Source: CADEED01 sp963842515
GTDB lineage: Bacteria > Pseudomonadota > Gammaproteobacteria > Steroidobacterales > Steroidobacteraceae
Direction: 5' to 3'
Assembly: GCA_963842515.1 (NCBI GenBank)
Contig: CAWJGO010000002.1
Coordinates: 124,001-188,000, forward strand
Length of the DNA stretch: 64,000 nt
Shown: piece after piece, positions 47,263 to 58,832 of the stretch
How positions within the stretch are numbered: the first letter of the stretch is position 1
How the letters are laid out: every line of letters begins with the position of its first letter
The notes under the pieces: model-generated
The model's input: only the letters and a program-made list of their open reading frames with translations
Told to the model about the DNA's origin: nothing
Database searches by the model: none
Program-made: the position numbers and the translations under genes

Positions 47263-48585
47263 ATGAACGCTGTCGAAAAATGGGCTGACAAGATGAACCT
47301 CACGGTATTCGAGCCGCTGAAGCTCGAGCAGCCGTGGAAGCTCGACACCTATCTCAAGATCGGTGGCTACGAGGCGTGGAAGAAAATCCTCGCCGAGAAG
47401 CCCGCGCGCCTGAGCGTCGTCGAGCAGGTGAAGGCATCCGGATTGCGCGGCCGCGGCGGCGCGGGTTTTCCCACCGGCACGAAGTGGAGCTTCATGCCGC
47501 GCGATGCCACCATGCAGAAGTACGCGGTGTGCAATTCGGACGAGTCCGAGCCCGGCACCTGCCACGATCGCGACATCCTGCGCTACAACCCGCATTCGCT
47601 CATCGAAGGCATGGCGATCGGTGGCTACTGCATGAATGCCACCGTTGGCTACAACTACATTCGCGGTGAGTTCCTGGGCGAGCCGGTGCCGCGTTTCGAA
47701 GCGGCGGTCAAAGAAGCCTATGCCGCGGGATTGTTAGGCAAGAACATCCTGGGTTCCGGCGTCGATTTCGATCTGTTCACGGCGGTCGGGGCCGGCGCCT
47801 ATATCTGCGGCGAGGAAACCGCGCTGCTCGATTCGCTCGAAGGCAAGCAGGGCAAGCCGCGCTTCAAGCCGCCGTTCCCGGCCGCTTACGGCTTGTACGG
47901 CGCGCCGACCACGATCAACAACACGCAGAGTTATGCCGCGGTACCCACCATCCTGCGCAAGGGGCCGGAGTGGTTCGCGAAGCTCGGCGTTCCGAATGCC
48001 GGTGGCACGGCAATTTTCTCGGTGTCGGGACACGTCAACAAGCCGGGCAACTACGAAGTGCCCATGGGAATTCCCTTCGTCGACCTGCTCGAGATCGCCG
48101 GCGGCGTGCGTGGCGGTCGCAAGCTCAAGGCGTGCATTCCTGGCGGCTCGTCGGTCTATGTGTTGCCCGCAGAAAAGATCCTGGCCGCGAACATGGACTT
48201 CGACTCGCTGAAAGCCGCGGGGTCGTCAGTTGGTTCGGCGGCGGTCATCGTCATGGACGAGACCACCTGCATGGTGAAGGTGCTCGAACGGCTGTCGCGC
48301 TTCTATCAGAGTGAATCCTGCGGCCAATGTACGCCATGCCGGGAAGGCACGGGGTGGATGAACCGCGTGATCCGCCGCATCATGGCGGGGCAGGGAAGCC
48401 GGGCCGATCTGCAATTGTTGTTAGACGTGGCCGGCCGCATCGAAGGCCACACGATCTGTGCGCTCGGCGATGCCGCCGCGTGGCCGGTGCAGAGCTTCCT
48501 CAAGCATTTCCGTCACGAGTTCGAGTACATGGTCGACAACGGCGGCCGCAGCATCGTCAACGATCCGGCGAAGAGGGCGGCATGA
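47263..48585 (+). CDS. nuoF: NADH-quinone oxidoreductase subunit F
   Basis: A 440-residue (51 kDa) NADH-binding subunit with FMN and cluster N3. The NADH/FMN loop is LRGRGGAGFPTGTKW (about residues 62-76), the FMN region is AVCNSDESEPGTCHDRDIL (in parts) and GAGAYICGEETAL, and N3 ligands are in ESCGQCTPCREGTGW plus a later Cys in GHTICALGDA. Overlaps nuoG by 4 bases. Confidence 0.98.
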   Translation: MNAVEKWADKMNLTVFEPLKLEQPWKLDTYLKIGGYEAWKKILAEKPARLSVVEQVKASGLRGRGGAGFPTGTKWSFMPRDATMQKYAVCNSDESEPGTCHDRDILRYNPHSLIEGMAIGGYCMNATVGYNYIRGEFLGEPVPRFEAAVKEAYAAGLLGKNILGSGVDFDLFTAVGAGAYICGEETALLDSLEGKQGKPRFKPPFPAAYGLYGAPTTINNTQSYAAVPTILRKGPEWFAKLGVPNAGGTAIFSVSGHVNKPGNYEVPMGIPFVDLLEIAGGVRGGRKLKACIPGGSSVYVLPAEKILAANMDFDSLKAAGSSVGSAAVIVMDETTCMVKVLERLSRFYQSESCGQCTPCREGTGWMNRVIRRIMAGQGSRADLQLLLDVAGRIEGHTICALGDAAAWPVQSFLKHFRHEFEYMVDNGGRSIVNDPAKRAA

Positions 48586-50816
48586 GCACGCCGCCTCCGG
48601 TGACGCCAAAAGAAGCGGCGACTCCCCCGCCAGCCGCGCCGCCCTCCGACGTCGTCAACGTCGAAGTCGACGGCAAGGCCGCCCAGGGCAGGAAAGGCCA
48701 GATGATCATCCATGTCACGGACGCGCAGGACGCGTACGTGCCGCGGTTCTGCTACCACGACAAACTACCCATCGCGGCCAACTGCCGCATGTGCCTCGTG
48801 GAAGTGGAGAAGGCCCCGAAGCCGTTACCGGCCTGCGCCACGCCGATCACCGAAGGCATGAAGATCTTCACCAAGTCGCCCAAGGCCATCGGCGCCCAGA
48901 AAGCGACCATGGAATTCCTGCTCATCAATCATCCGCTCGATTGTCCGATCTGCGACCAGGGTGGCGAGTGCGAGCTGCAGGACCTGGCCATGGGTTTCGG
49001 GCGCGACCTTTCGCGTTTCACTGAACGCAAGCGCGTGGTGAAGGACAAGGACATAGGTCCGCTGGTTTCCACCGACATGACGCGCTGCATCCACTGCACG
49101 CGCTGCGTGCGCTTCGGCCAGGACATCGCCGGCATCCAGGAGCTCGGCACCACGGGCCGTGGCGAGCAGATGGAAATCGGCACCTACGTCGAGCGCGCCG
49201 TCGATCACGAGCTGTCGGGCAACATCATCGATCTGTGCCCGGTGGGCGCACTCAATTCCAAGCCGTTCCGCTACCGCGCGCGCGCCTGGGAAATGACGCA
49301 GCACGCGCTCGTGTCGCCGCACGATGGTGTGGGCACGAATATCTACGGACACGTGTTGCGCGGCCGGCTCATGCGCGTCGTGCCGCGTCCCAATGAAAGC
49401 ATCAACGAGACCTGGATCGCGGACCGCGACCGGTACAGCTACGAAGGCATCTACTCGTCCGACCGCCTCGAAGTGCCGATGGTGCGTGAGGCCGGCGAGT
49501 GGAAGCGCGTGAGCTGGGAAGTGGCGCTGGAGACGGCGGCCAAGGGCCTCAAGGCTGCCGGTGCCGAGCTCGCAACGGTCGCCAGCAGTTCCGCTACCGT
49601 CGAGGAACTCTATCTACTGGGCAAGCTCACGCGTGCGCTGGGATCGTCCAATATCGATCATCGCCTGCGCCAGGGCGACTTCCGCGATGAGGCCGATGAT
49701 CCGTCCGCTCCGGGGCTCGGTGGGCTTGCCATCGCGGCCATCGACCAGCTCGACGCGCTGCTCGTGGTCGGGTGCAATCTGCGCCGCGAGGCGCCGGTGC
49801 TCGCGCATCGCGTGCGCAAAGCCGCCAAGCGTGGCGCCAAGATCGCCTTCCTCAATCCCACGCGATTCGATTACCTGTTCCCCGTGGCCGCGTACTTCGA
49901 GACTCCGCCGGCCCGGCAACTCGCGGACCTGGCTGCCATCTATTCGGCCTGCCTCGATGGTGCCGCCGCCCCCAAACACCTGGCTTCGCTGGTTGCGGGT
50001 GCTCAGGCCAACGTCGGGCACCGCGCGGTTGCGACGGCGCTCAAGACCGGTCAGAAGCGCGCCATCTGGCTGGGCGCTCTCACGCTGCGCCATCCGGCAT
50101 ACGCCGATCTGCGCGCCGTTGCCGCAGGAATTGCTGCCATCACCGGCGCCACGCTCGGCGTGCTGGCCGAGGGCGGCAACGCCGCGGGGGCATACCTTGC
50201 CGGCGCGGTGCCGCATCGCGAAGCGGGCGGCATGAAGGCTGCGTCGCCCGGCAAGAATGCGCGCGAGCTGCTCAGCCGGTCGCAGAAGGCCTATCTACTG
50301 TTCGGTGGTGTCGAGCCCTGGTCCGACGGCCTGGGAGTCGATGCTGCCAGGACGCTCGGCGGCGCGGCTTTCGTCGTCGCGGCCACGCCGTTCGCCGACG
50401 AGACGCTCAAGTCGGTCGCGCACGTCTTGCTGCCGATCGCAACGTTCGTCGAGACCTCGGGCACCTACGTGAACCTCGAAGGCCTCTGGCAGAGTTTTGC
50501 GGGTGCCGCCAAGCCATTGGGTGAAGCGCGCCCGGGCTGGAAGGTGCTGCGCGTGCTCGGCAACCTCACCGGAATTCCCGATTTCGACTACCAGTCATCC
50601 GAAGAAGTGCGTGAAGAAGTGCGCGCGATCTGCGGTGACATCGTCGCGAGCTCATACCAGGGTTCGCACGAAGCGAAGGTCAGCGCCATGGATGTGCGCG
50701 TCATCGACGTACCCATGTACGCCGTCGATGCAGTGTTGCGGCGCGCGCCGTCACTGCAGCGTTCGCGCGAGGGCAAGGGCGCGGCGATGGCCTACGGCGG
50801 AGGCCAGGGCGCATGA
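48582..50816 (+). CDS. nuoG: NADH-quinone oxidoreductase subunit G
   Basis: A 744-residue (75 kDa) iron-sulfur subunit. After a Pro/Ala-rich N-terminal stretch of about 22 residues, the ferredoxin-like [2Fe-2S] domain (FCYHDKLPIAANCRMCLVE), the N5 motif (HPLDCPICDQGGECELQDLA) and the N4 ligands (MTRCIHCTRCVRFGQD) follow; the rest is a molybdopterin-oxidoreductase-like domain without a cofactor site. ATG 48582 overlaps the nuoF stop; the C-terminal coupling ATGA leads into nuoH. Confidence 0.97.
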   Translation: MSTPPPVTPKEAATPPPAAPPSDVVNVEVDGKAAQGRKGQMIIHVTDAQDAYVPRFCYHDKLPIAANCRMCLVEVEKAPKPLPACATPITEGMKIFTKSPKAIGAQKATMEFLLINHPLDCPICDQGGECELQDLAMGFGRDLSRFTERKRVVKDKDIGPLVSTDMTRCIHCTRCVRFGQDIAGIQELGTTGRGEQMEIGTYVERAVDHELSGNIIDLCPVGALNSKPFRYRARAWEMTQHALVSPHDGVGTNIYGHVLRGRLMRVVPRPNESINETWIADRDRYSYEGIYSSDRLEVPMVREAGEWKRVSWEVALETAAKGLKAAGAELATVASSSATVEELYLLGKLTRALGSSNIDHRLRQGDFRDEADDPSAPGLGGLAIAAIDQLDALLVVGCNLRREAPVLAHRVRKAAKRGAKIAFLNPTRFDYLFPVAAYFETPPARQLADLAAIYSACLDGAAAPKHLASLVAGAQANVGHRAVATALKTGQKRAIWLGALTLRHPAYADLRAVAAGIAAITGATLGVLAEGGNAAGAYLAGAVPHREAGGMKAASPGKNARELLSRSQKAYLLFGGVEPWSDGLGVDAARTLGGAAFVVAATPFADETLKSVAHVLLPIATFVETSGTYVNLEGLWQSFAGAAKPLGEARPGWKVLRVLGNLTGIPDFDYQSSEEVREEVRAICGDIVASSYQGSHEAKVSAMDVRVIDVPMYAVDAVLRRAPSLQRSREGKGAAMAYGGGQGA

Positions 50817-51935
50817 GCTGGCTCGATTCCGCCATCGACTTCCTGTTCGTCGAGCCGCCTGGCTACTTGGTCTCGACCTACTGGATTCTGCTGGTCACGA
50901 TCTCGCTGATTCTCTCGGTGGCCTTCACTACGCTGTGGGAGCGCAAGGTCATCGGCTGGATGCAGCTGCGCAAGGGTCCGAACCGAGTCGGCAGCGTCTT
51001 CGGTTTTCTGCCCGGCATCTTTCAGCCATTCGCGGACGTCATCAAGCTGCTGATCAAAGAGGTCGTGATCCCCGCAGAATCCAACAAGGTTCTGTTCCGC
51101 ATCGCGCCGATGATCACGTTGATTCCCGCCTTCGCGATCTGGGCCGTGATCCCGCTCGATCCGAATCTCGTGATCGCCGACGTCAACGCTGGTCTGCTGT
51201 ATGTGCTCGCGCTCACTTCGGTGGGTGTTTACGGTGTGATCCTCGCGGGCTGGGCATCCAACTCCAAGTACGCTTTTCTCGGCGCCATGCGTTCCGCCGC
51301 GCAGATCGTGGCCTATGAAATTGCCATGGGCTTCGCATTGGTCGGCGTCATCATGGCAGCGGGTAGCTTGAACCTTGGTGACATCACCAGAGGGCAGCAG
51401 GGCGGCATGCTGTGGTGGAACTTCATCTGGCTGTTCCCCTTGTTCCTGGTCTATTTCATCTCGGGTGTGGCGGAGACCAACCGCGCGCCGTTCGACGTAG
51501 CCGAAGGCGAGTCGGAAATCGTCGCGGGCTTCCATGTCGAATACTCCGGCATCGCGTTCGCGCTGTTCTTCCTGGCCGAATACGCCAACATGCTGCTGAT
51601 CTCGACACTCACCGCGGTCTTCTTCTTCGGTGGCTGGCTGAGCCCGCTCGATGGACTCTTCGAGTCCGCAGACATCCCCGCTGCAATCAGCAGTGTCCCG
51701 CTATGTGGGCTGGATCCCGGGTCGAATCGTCGGTGACGGATTCCACTGGCTGTTCGCAAAACTGTTCTTCTTCCTGTTCTGTTTTCTCTGGTTCCGCGCC
51801 ACGTTCCCGCGCTACCGCTATGACCAGATCATGCGTCTCGGTTGGAAGATCCTGATTCCGATCACCATCGTCTGGATCGCGGTTGAAGGCGTGATGGTGT
51901 ACTTCAAGGTCGGGCCGTGGAGAGTAGTGAGCTGA
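50813..51935 (+). pseudogene. nuoH: NADH-quinone oxidoreductase subunit H, one frameshift
   Basis: Membrane subunit forming the quinone tunnel and the junction between arms. The first frame gives WERKVIGWMQLRKGPNRVG, FGFLPGIFQPFADVIKLLIKE (in parts) and AEGESEIVAGFHVEYSG, all family hallmarks. Near 51690-51700 the frame moves by one base (extra C in GTCCCGC is the simplest fix), and the second frame gives RYVGWIPGRIVGDGFHWLF and FLWFRATFPRYRYDQIMRLGWK (in parts) to the proper end at 51935. Joined, the protein would be about 373 residues, slightly longer than usual (about 325-350). As the subunit is essential for complex I and the rest of the operon is intact, I think this is a sequence error. 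Confidence 0.88.
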
Positions 51936-51937
51936 CT

Positions 51938-52417
51938 ATGCGCAACATCATCAAGACATTCGCGCTGTGGGAATTGCTTGGCGGCCTCAAGGTGACGCTC
52001 AAGAAGCTCTTCACGCGCAAGTTCACCGTGAACTACCCGGAAGAGAAGACCCCGCAGTCGCCGCGTTTCCGCGGCCTGCACGCGCTGCGCCGGTACCCGA
52101 ACGGCGAAGAACGCTGCATCGCCTGCAAGTTGTGCGAGGCGGTGTGCCCGGCGCTCGCCATCACCATCGAATCGGACGTGGCCAACGACGGCACGCGCCG
52201 CACCACGCGCTACGACATCGACCTCTTCAAGTGCATCTACTGCGGCTTCTGCGAGGAAGCGTGTCCGGTGGATGCCATCGTCGAGACGCGCATCCACGAG
52301 TACCACATGGAAAATCGCGGCGAGAACATCATGACGAAAGACAAGCTACTCGCCGTGGGTGAGCGTTACGACGCGTTGATCAGCGCCGACAAGGCCGCTG
52401 ACGCGGCCTATAGATAG
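51938..52417 (+). CDS. nuoI: NADH-quinone oxidoreductase subunit I
   Basis: A 159-residue (23 kDa) ferredoxin-like subunit with clusters N6a and N6b. The two 4Fe-4S motifs are CIACKLCEAVCPALA and CIYCGFCEEACPVDA. The preceding EEKTPQSPRFRG is typical. ATG 51938 is favoured; an in-frame GTG at 51917 overlaps nuoH. Confidence 0.97.
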   Translation: MRNIIKTFALWELLGGLKVTLKKLFTRKFTVNYPEEKTPQSPRFRGLHALRRYPNGEERCIACKLCEAVCPALAITIESDVANDGTRRTTRYDIDLFKCIYCGFCEEACPVDAIVETRIHEYHMENRGENIMTKDKLLAVGERYDALISADKAADAAYR

Positions 52418-52435
52418 AAGGACGGGCAGGGGAGC

Positions 52436-53053
52436 ATGCTGGTCGAGATCCTTTTCTGGGTGTTCGCGTCGATACTCGTGGTGTCGGCGCTGGCCATGAT
52501 CATGGTGCGCAATCCCGTGCACGCCGCCATGCTGCTGGTGCTGTGTTTCTTCACCAGCGCGTCGATCTGGCTGCTCATCGAGGCGGAGTTCCTCGCCGTG
52601 GTACTCATCCTGGTGTACGTCGGCGCCGTCATGGTGCTGTTCCTGTTCGTGGTCATGATGCTCGACATCAACATCGAGGAAGTGCGCGCGCGCGTCACGC
52701 GTTACGCGCTGCTCGGCGGCATCGTCGCGGGCGTGGTGGTCTTCCAGATCGTGAGCGTCGTGTGGACGCGCAGTCTCGGGATCGACGTCACCACCGGTGC
52801 GCAGGCGCAGCCGGCCGAATACAGCAATACGGCCGAGCTCGGCCGCGTGCTCTACACCGACTACGTCTATCCGTTCGAGCTCGCCGCAGTGTTGCTGCTC
52901 ATCGCCATCGTGGCGGCGATCTCGCTGACCATGCGCAAACGGCCCGGCCTCAAGCAGCAGGACATCCGCAAGCAGGTGGCCACGCGCGCCCAGGATCGCC
53001 TGCGCATCGTGAAGGTAGAGTCGGAGCCTTCGAACAGGAAGACCGGCCCATGA
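52436..53053 (+). CDS. nuoJ: NADH-quinone oxidoreductase subunit J
   Basis: A 205-residue membrane subunit with five predicted transmembrane helices. The TM3 region (VVLILVYVGAVMVLFLFVVMML in parts) containing the pi-bulge associated with the active/deactive transition is visible. GGGGAG precedes the ATG. A basic C-terminal tail (KRPGLKQQDIRKQVATRAQDRLR in parts) follows. Overlaps nuoK by 4 bases. Confidence 0.96.
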   Translation: MLVEILFWVFASILVVSALAMIMVRNPVHAAMLLVLCFFTSASIWLLIEAEFLAVVLILVYVGAVMVLFLFVVMMLDINIEEVRARVTRYALLGGIVAGVVVFQIVSVVWTRSLGIDVTTGAQAQPAEYSNTAELGRVLYTDYVYPFELAAVLLLIAIVAAISLTMRKRPGLKQQDIRKQVATRAQDRLRIVKVESEPSNRKTGP

Positions 53054-53355
53054 TCCAGCTCAACTGGCTGCTCATGGTCTCCGGTGTGTTGTTCGCGATC
53101 TCCGTCGCCGGCATGTTCATCAATCGCAAGAATCTCATCCTGCTGTTGATGTGCGTCGAGCTGCTGCTGCTCGCCGTGAATTTTAATTTCGTGGCCTTCT
53201 CGCGTTACCTCGGGGACATCAACGGGCAGATCTTCGTGTTCTTCGTGCTGACAGTGGCGGCGGCGGAATCGGCCATTGGGCTTGCGATCCTGGTGGTGCT
53301 GTTCCGCCAGCGGCGCAGCATCAACGTCGAAGACATGAGCACATTGAAGGGCTGA
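53050..53355 (+). CDS. nuoK: NADH-quinone oxidoreductase subunit K
   Basis: A 101-residue MrpC-like membrane subunit with three helices. The proton-path glutamates appear in LMCVELLLLAVNFNF and VAAAESAIGLAILVVLFR. ATGA overlap with nuoJ; nuoL begins 2 bases after the stop. Confidence 0.97.
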   Translation: MIQLNWLLMVSGVLFAISVAGMFINRKNLILLLMCVELLLLAVNFNFVAFSRYLGDINGQIFVFFVLTVAAAESAIGLAILVVLFRQRRSINVEDMSTLKG

Positions 53356-53357
53356 GC

Positions 53358-55451
<2,094 letters not shown>

Positions 55452-55486
55452 CCTAGCAACAACCAGATCCAAGACAACGAGCCAAC

Positions 55487-57004
55487 ATGCCGGAGTTTCC
55501 GCTTCTTTCATTCCTGACCTGGCTGCCCATCGCGGGTGGCCTGCTGGTGCTGGCGTTCGGCGACCGCGGCATCAGGGCAGGGCGCTGGGTGGCGCTCGCG
55601 ATCGCGCTGGCCACTTTTGTCGCTTCGATTCCGCTGTACTGCGGCTTCGACGTCTCGACCCACGATTTCCAGTTCAAGGAACAGCTGCCCTGGATTTCTG
55701 CTTTCCATTCCACCTACTACCTCGGCGTCGACGGCATTTCGCTGCCACTCATCTTGCTGACCACTTTCATCACGATTCCGGTGGTGGTTGCCGCCTGGAC
55801 CGTCATCGATCAGCGTCCCGCGCAGTACTACGCCGCCTTCCTCATCATGGAAGGCCTGATGATCGGCGTGTTCGCAGCGATGGATGGCCTGCTGTTCTAT
55901 TTCTTCTGGGAAGCGATGCTCATCCCGATGTTCCTCATCATCGGCGTGTGGGGCGGTCCGCGGCGCGTGTACGCCACGCTCAAGTTCTTCCTGTACACGT
56001 TCCTCGGCTCGGTGTTCATGCTGGTCGCGCTCATCTACATGCTGATGAAGACCAGCGACTTCAGCATCGTCGCCTTCCACAACCTGCCGTTGACCGCTAC
56101 CGAGCAGAAGTGGATCTTCTTCGCGTTCCTGGCGGCCTTCGCGGTCAAGATTCCGATGGTGCCGGTACACACCTGGCTGCCCGACGCACACGTCGAAGCG
56201 CCCACCGGCGGCTCGGTGGTGCTGGCCGCCATCATGCTGAAGATGGGTGGTTACGGTTTCTTGAGATTCTCGTTGCCCGTCACACCCGACGCGTCGCGCG
56301 AATTCGACTGGGTGCTCATCGCGCTGTCGCTCATCGCCGTGGTCTACATCGGTTTCGTCGCGCTCGTGCAGACCGACATGAAGAAGCTCATCGCCTATTC
56401 ATCGATCGCACACATGGGCTTCGTGACGCTCGGTTCGTTCCTCGTGTACGACATCGTCGCCGGCACCGGCACGTTGCAAGGCGCGGGTATGGGCATCGAT
56501 GGCGCCATGGTGCAGATGATCTCGCACGGCCTCATCTCCGGAGCGTTGTTCCTGTGCGTGGGCGTCATGTATGACCGCGTGCACTCGCGCGAGATCAGCG
56601 CCTATGGCGGCGTCATCAACACCATGCCGAAGTTCGCCGCTTTCATGGTGTTCTTCGCGCTGGCGAACGCCGGCCTGCCGGGAACTTCGGGATTCGTGGG
56701 CGAGTTCCTCGTGATCCTCGCCGCGTTCAAAGCTAACTTCTGGTACGCCTTCCTCGCCGCGCTCACGCTGATTCTCGGCGCCGCCTACACACTGTGGCTG
56801 GTGAAGCGCGTGATCTTCGGGGAAGTGGCCAACCATCACGTCGCCGAGCTCAAGGACGTCAACTTCCGCGAGTTCATCGTCCTTGGCGCGCTCGCCATCG
56901 CCGTGCTGCTCGTGGGCCTGTGGCCCGCGCCACTGCTCGAAGTCATGCAGGCGACCGTCCAGCATCTCGTCCAGCAGATCGCCGCCAGCAAGTTGTCCCT
57001 ATGA
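55487..57004 (+). CDS. nuoM: NADH-quinone oxidoreductase subunit M
   Basis: A 505-residue antiporter-like subunit. Conserved parts include YLGVDGISLPLILLT, FYFFWEAMLIPMFLIIGVWG (in parts; pump Glu), KIPMVPVHTWLPDAHVEAPTGGSV (in parts) and AYSSIAHMGFVTLG. ATG 55487 follows a 35-base gap after nuoL. Overlaps nuoN by 4 bases. Confidence 0.97.
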   Translation: MPEFPLLSFLTWLPIAGGLLVLAFGDRGIRAGRWVALAIALATFVASIPLYCGFDVSTHDFQFKEQLPWISAFHSTYYLGVDGISLPLILLTTFITIPVVVAAWTVIDQRPAQYYAAFLIMEGLMIGVFAAMDGLLFYFFWEAMLIPMFLIIGVWGGPRRVYATLKFFLYTFLGSVFMLVALIYMLMKTSDFSIVAFHNLPLTATEQKWIFFAFLAAFAVKIPMVPVHTWLPDAHVEAPTGGSVVLAAIMLKMGGYGFLRFSLPVTPDASREFDWVLIALSLIAVVYIGFVALVQTDMKKLIAYSSIAHMGFVTLGSFLVYDIVAGTGTLQGAGMGIDGAMVQMISHGLISGALFLCVGVMYDRVHSREISAYGGVINTMPKFAAFMVFFALANAGLPGTSGFVGEFLVILAAFKANFWYAFLAALTLILGAAYTLWLVKRVIFGEVANHHVAELKDVNFREFIVLGALAIAVLLVGLWPAPLLEVMQATVQHLVQQIAASKLSL

Positions 57005-58446
57005 ACGAAACTGTAATCACCTGGGCGAGCCTGCAACCCGCGCTGCCGGAGATGTATCTCACGGCGGCCATCTGCGTGTTGTTGATGGCCGATGTGTTCT
57101 TCGGTGATAAGCATCGCGGCCTCGCGCCCACACTCACGCTGCTGATCCTGGCGGGCGGCGCCTTCATCACCGCTTTCTACGCCGACGTGCCCGGGCGCGT
57201 GTTGCTGTTCAGCGAGAGTTACGTGGCCGATCCGCTGGCCGGGCTGCTCAAACTATTCGGTTTCGTCACCATCGCGGTGGCGCTGCTGTATTCGCGCGAA
57301 TACCTCGACCGCCGCGGCATGATGCAGGGCGAGTACTACGTGCTCGCGCTCACCTCGCTGCTCGGCATCTTCGTGATGGTGTCGGCAAACAGCCTGCTCA
57401 CCGTGTACATCGGCATTGAGCTCATGTCGCTGTCGCTGTACGCCATGGTGGCCTTCGATCGCGACAATGGCACCTCCGCCGAATCGGCGATGAAATACTT
57501 CCTGCTCGGCGCCATCGCCTCGGGAATGTTGCTGTACGGCATGTCGCTGATATACGGACTCACCGGCACACTCAAGCTCGACGATCTCGCGGCGATCGCG
57601 ACGGGCGAGCCCAGCCTCGGCATCGTGCTCGGCCTGGTATTCCTCGTCGTGGCGGTCGCGTTCAAGTTCGGCGCGGCGCCTTTCCACATGTGGGTGCCCG
57701 ACGTTTACACCGGCGCGCCCACCGGCGTGACGCTGTTCCTGTCGACGGTGCCGAAGATCGCCTCGTTCGCGCTCGCGTTCCGACTGCTGGCGCATGGCAT
57801 GGGCAGCGTGGGCGCGACGTGGCAGGACATGCTGGCACCGCTCGCCGTGCTGTCGATGGTGTTCGGCAATGTGGTCGCCATCGCGCAAAGCAATCTCAAG
57901 CGCATGCTGGCGTATTCAGCCATCGGCAACGTGGGTTTCATCCTGCTCGGGTTCGTCGCCGGCTCGGAAGCCGGATACGAGGCCGCGCTGTACTACACCG
58001 TGGCGTACGTCATCATGACGCTCGGATCTTTCGGCGTGATGGTGCTCGCCAGCCGTGCGGGTTTCGAAGCCGAGGATCTCGATCACTTCAAGGGCCTGCA
58101 CAAACGCGACCCACTGCTCGCGCTCGTCATGATGGCGCTGATGTTTTCCACCGCCGGCATTCCGCCGTTCATCGGCTTCTGGGCAAAGTTCAACATCTTC
58201 CAGGCGCTGTGGCTCACCGGGCATTACTGGTTGATCATCATCGCCGCGGCCGCTTCGGTGGTCGGTGTGTTCTATTACCTGCGCATCGTCAAACTCATGT
58301 ATTTCGACGCGCCGGGCGACCTGCCCGCGGGCCCGGCATCTGGTTTGGGCGTCCGCATGGTTCTCGCGCTGAACGGCTTTGCAGTGCTGGCGCTTGGAGT
58401 CGTACCCAACGCGCTGATTCAGCTCTGCGCACGCGTCATCGGTTAA
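57001..58446 (+). CDS. nuoN: NADH-quinone oxidoreductase subunit N
   Basis: A 481-residue antiporter-like subunit, last gene of the operon. SVSANSLLTVYIGIELMSLSLY-type region (pump Glu in IELMSL), KFGAAPFHMWVPDVYTGAPT and MLAYSAIGNVGFILLG are characteristic. The stop lies 61 bases before the initiator tRNA. Confidence 0.97.
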   Translation: MNETVITWASLQPALPEMYLTAAICVLLMADVFFGDKHRGLAPTLTLLILAGGAFITAFYADVPGRVLLFSESYVADPLAGLLKLFGFVTIAVALLYSREYLDRRGMMQGEYYVLALTSLLGIFVMVSANSLLTVYIGIELMSLSLYAMVAFDRDNGTSAESAMKYFLLGAIASGMLLYGMSLIYGLTGTLKLDDLAAIATGEPSLGIVLGLVFLVVAVAFKFGAAPFHMWVPDVYTGAPTGVTLFLSTVPKIASFALAFRLLAHGMGSVGATWQDMLAPLAVLSMVFGNVVAIAQSNLKRMLAYSAIGNVGFILLGFVAGSEAGYEAALYYTVAYVIMTLGSFGVMVLASRAGFEAEDLDHFKGLHKRDPLLALVMMALMFSTAGIPPFIGFWAKFNIFQALWLTGHYWLIIIAAAASVVGVFYYLRIVKLMYFDAPGDLPAGPASGLGVRMVLALNGFAVLALGVVPNALIQLCARVIG

Positions 58447-58452
58447 GCGGGT

Positions 58453-58481
58453 TTGCAAAGGGGCGGCGATTCGATAAGAAT
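58453..58481 (+). promoter_or_regulatory. Promoter of the initiator tRNA gene
   Basis: TTGCAA (58453-58458) and TAAGAAT (58475-58481) with 16-17 bases between, followed by the GC-rich discriminator GCGCGCCCC usual for stable-RNA promoters. A short CCCCTCGATAGGGG hairpin lies in the predicted tRNA leader. Confidence 0.55.
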
Positions 58482-58507
58482 GCGCGCCCCTCGATAGGGG
58501 GAACGGT

Positions 58508-58584
<77 letters not shown>

Positions 58585-58832
58585 ATTTTGAAGCGAGATC
58601 AAGCGGTTAGGAATTCACTGCTCAGAATTCCAAGCGCCTCGTGTCCACCGGGCAGTCCACAGCCGGTTACTTGAACGGGCGACTGACTGCAGGTCTCTCG
58701 TCGTCGCACGGTTTTTCATTGGGCTGGCGGGCGTCCGAAAACTGTGATCGCAACCGTCGACTTGGCCCGCGCCCCTCGGCCAGACTTCCTCTAACTAAGC
58801 CGTCCAGCTTTGGCCTCCACGAGGAAGTGAAA
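58585..58832. other. Intergenic region after the initiator tRNA
   Basis: About 248 bases with no supported gene. Two GAATTC sites 14 bases apart form a small dyad (58613-58632). The open frame of the next gene extends upstream to 58641, but that part lacks a Shine-Dalgarno and reads as low-complexity non-family sequence. No copy of the tRNA 3' end is visible nearby, so there is no evidence of an integration site. Confidence 0.5.
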
